A stretch of 64,000 nucleotides of DNA from Lumnitzera littorea (lineage: Eukaryota > Streptophyta > Magnoliopsida > Myrtales > Combretaceae), in the NCBI GenBank assembly GCA_024138015.1, contig JAMXBB010000003.1:18560382-18624381 (forward strand). Reading direction: 5' to 3'. A model generated the notes under the pieces. That model was not told where the DNA came from. It saw only the letters and a list, made by a program, of their open reading frames with translations, and did no database searches. Positions 62,203 through 64,000 of this stretch are shown one piece after another (position 1 is the first letter of the stretch; each line of letters starts with the position of its first letter). The position numbers and the translations under genes are program-made.

Positions 62203-62382
62203 TATAGACACCCTATTTTTGTCTCCTTGTATTTTTTTTAAAATAAGAAAAGGGGTCCTAATTTAGAAAAAACACAAAAAAAAATTAGAAAAATACAAAA
62301 GATAGAAAATTTAGAAAAAGATCACAAAAAAAAAATGGAAAATCACAAAAGGTAGAAGACTTATGAAAAAAATAGAAAAACT

Positions 62383-62406
62383 AATATATATATATATATA
62401 TATATA
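62383..62406. repeat. (TA)n microsatellite
   Basis: A near-perfect alternating TA run inside the plus-strand LTR. Confidence 0.85.
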
Positions 62407-62481
62407 ATAAATAAAAATTTTCCGTAGTTTAAATAGAACAACTTTTTCTTTTTTTAAGCTTTAGTGTTTAAGGCTTTAAAA

Positions 62482-62518
62482 GGGGTTGGGGGGGTTGGGG
62501 GGGGAGGTGTGTTGGGGG
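62482..62518 (+). promoter_or_regulatory. Potential G-quadruplex in the LTR U3 region
   Basis: Runs of 4, 7, 8, 2 and 5 G are separated by 1-6 nt. G-quadruplex motifs are a known feature of plant LTR retrotransposon LTRs. Here the block lies about 0.8 kb upstream of the TATA box. Confidence 0.75.
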
Positions 62519-62527
62519 TGCTAAGCT

Positions 62528-62575
62528 TAGATTTAAATCTAGCTGCTTAGACCTCGGCTAGATTTAAATCTAGCC
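62528..62575. repeat. Repeated palindrome TAGATTTAAATCTA
   Basis: The 14-bp palindrome at 62528-62541 recurs as the core of a perfect 20-bp palindrome at 62556-62575 (GGC on one end, GCC on the other). CTAAGCTTAG (62521-62530), also a palindrome, overlaps the first copy. Confidence 0.85.
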
Positions 62576-62632
62576 TAGTTCAACTTAGTCTATATATGCA
62601 ATTTGATTACATATATGGACAAGATATAGGCC

Positions 62633-62702
62633 AATAGCCTATTGATAATACACTTAGACTTAGCATTGCAATAAAGAAAGAGGTCATGTGTTCAACTCTC
62701 CT
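62633..62702 (+). repeat. tRNA-like SINE head
   Basis: TAGCCTATTGATAAT (A-box-like) followed about 45 nt later by GGTCATGTGTTCAACTCTC (B-box-like) gives the layout of a tRNA-derived SINE head of about 70 nt. It is decayed and lies inside the putative LTR. The downstream T-rich text may be its tail. Confidence 0.35.
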
Positions 62703-64000
62703 AATAAGCACTTTTTGTGTTTTTATTTATTTATCTATTTTTGTTTGGGCAAAGTACAAGTGTCAACGATGGACACGTAGCGTGTTCGGATTTAACCACA
62801 TAGCTGACGTAGCGACGTGGCACCCAAGTGGCGCTACGTTAGCATCTCTTTCTCCCCCTTTCTTTCCCTTTTCCCATGCATTCCCTCATTTTTTATGTGC
62901 AAAACGTACTTAGACAACTCACTTCAAGAGCATTTTTTGTCCATTTTTCTTTGCGATTTCACAAAATTAATAGTGAAATCACAAAGTAGACAAAATACTT
63001 CGAATCGATACCAAGAACGAGTCCAGATACATCTTCTACAAGGTCAAAATGAGTATTAAAGATTTAGAAAAATCCAAATGTGCAAATTTTCACTTCCTAT
63101 AATTCGAGCTCTTTAACATGATTTGAAGCTTCCATTTGATGAATTTGGCAAAGATAAACCTCTGGGATGTACATTTGACTGGAAATTTACTCAAATACAA
63201 GAATCAAGCTAGGTCTTTATTCGTACTTTATTTCGAATTCATTTCGAATCCTGACCTCCCATGTTTAATTTGAACTTTGGTTAGTATAAATAAGCTCTCC
63301 TCTTCATGTTCTGGGCATCAATTCCCCATCAAAAAGCATTAAAAAAACACTCACTCAAGCTCATTCTCTCTCTTGTCAATAGCCTTCCTTCTCTCTCTAT
63401 TTTACAATTGGCTTGCGGTGGTTATTTAGCAAAACCATCACCTTTGCTAAACTCCTCATGCTCTCGGCTGTTGAATGAACATATTGATACATACCGTCAT
63501 GGCCTCTCGAGCCTTAGCCAAGCAAACCCTCACCACTGCTACTGTCTTAGTAGAACCACCATTACCACTACTCTTCAACACGATCTAAACGTATAATCAA
63601 GGTTGTAACCTTAGAAAACCTATCTCTTAATAACTCTCCACCCTTTGACAACCACCACAACAAGCCGCATACAACCTTTCTCTCTCCATCACCAACCACC
63701 CAACATCGATAACCACTTAAACCACCATAAAAACCAGTGGCACTTGATCCATACCCACCAAGTCCAATCTAAAATACATGAAAAACTCCTCCCCCGTTTA
63801 TTTTAGTGCCGAAATTGCCCCAATTGAGCCACCCATGAGCCTTTATTCTTCTCTCTCATCGCTGACCCAAAGACCCAATCCGTACTTGTGTCTAAGCTAA
63901 GTATGACTTACATGCTACTCCCACCTTCTCTTTTGTTCTTTTGTTTTGGTTTTATGTTATTTATCTCATAATATTGTAATCCAAAACAAAAAAAAAAAAA

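Larger units (their letters stand above)
62203..64000 (+). mobile_element. Second Tat/Ogre-like LTR, running off the window
   Basis: It starts TATAGACACCCTATTTTTG, matching the TGTAGACACC terminus of the LTR at 56479-58962 (TG changed to TA) but in the opposite orientation. It contains an A-rich stretch, a TA microsatellite, a G-rich block, palindromes, a tRNA-like segment and a TATAAATAAG box (about 63285) followed by a C/T-rich leader. No 3' end is seen. The 96-codon frame at 63306-63596 lies in this leader and is not a gene. Confidence 0.5.

Noticed and set aside
63306..63596. 96-codon plus-strand frame downstream of a TATA box
   Set aside because: It lies in the C/T-rich leader of a putative LTR, is rich in Ser/Leu/Thr and has no family features.

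Overview
The window looks like nuclear DNA of a eudicot plant. It is very AT-rich, has spliced genes with GT-AG introns, a class I plant formin with a transmembrane segment, a plant-type RPL5 promoter, a chloroplast/thylakoid-targeted gene, and large amounts of decayed LTR retrotransposons and MITEs. All three convincing protein genes lie on the minus strand.

Genes. (1) 5785-10669: a class I formin-like protein in four exons, rebuilt here as 937 aa with every splice phase consistent. (2) 35718-36300: a two-exon gene for a 140-aa predicted chloroplast protein with a twin-arginine thylakoid-lumen signal. (3) 38238-41237: RPL5 (uL18, the 5S-rRNA-binding protein of the 60S subunit) in eight exons, 300 aa, with three TGGGCY 'site II' promoter motifs and a telo-box. 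The three genes have unrelated roles (actin nucleation at the membrane, a plastid protein, cytosolic ribosome assembly), and nothing suggests they act together.

Repeats. 1-5160 and 12160-35600 are gene-poor. They hold MITE/foldback elements (21308-21728, 24460-24586, 26636-26930), a 1.4-kb tandem duplication (25515-28105), a ~40-bp degenerate minisatellite (31540-31830), a 162-bp direct repeat beside a Helitron-like end (34609-35165) and traces of old LTRs. From 41420 to the end the window is nested transposon. A Ty3/gypsy element on the minus strand (42273-48865) has both LTRs, a PBS, a PPT and a probable 5-bp target duplication, but it has lost several catalytic or metal-binding residues. 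Beyond it lie a fossil gag-like gene (52886-54400), an older LTR with a tRNA-iMet PBS (up to about 60300), a minus-strand Tat/Ogre-like LTR (56479-58962), a foldback MITE with a perfect 8-bp TSD (60430-60780), and the start of a second Tat/Ogre-like LTR on the plus strand (62203 to the window end).

Assembly caution. 46413-49449 and 49451-52487 are two copies of the same 3,037 bp. I see no difference over the first ~3.0 kb, and a single N lies exactly at the junction. This is most likely an uncollapsed contig overlap rather than biology. I found no convincing new biological system. The most useful observations are this probable false duplication, the structure of the nested retroelements, the G-quadruplex and palindrome block in the right-hand LTR, and the uncharacterised lumen protein.
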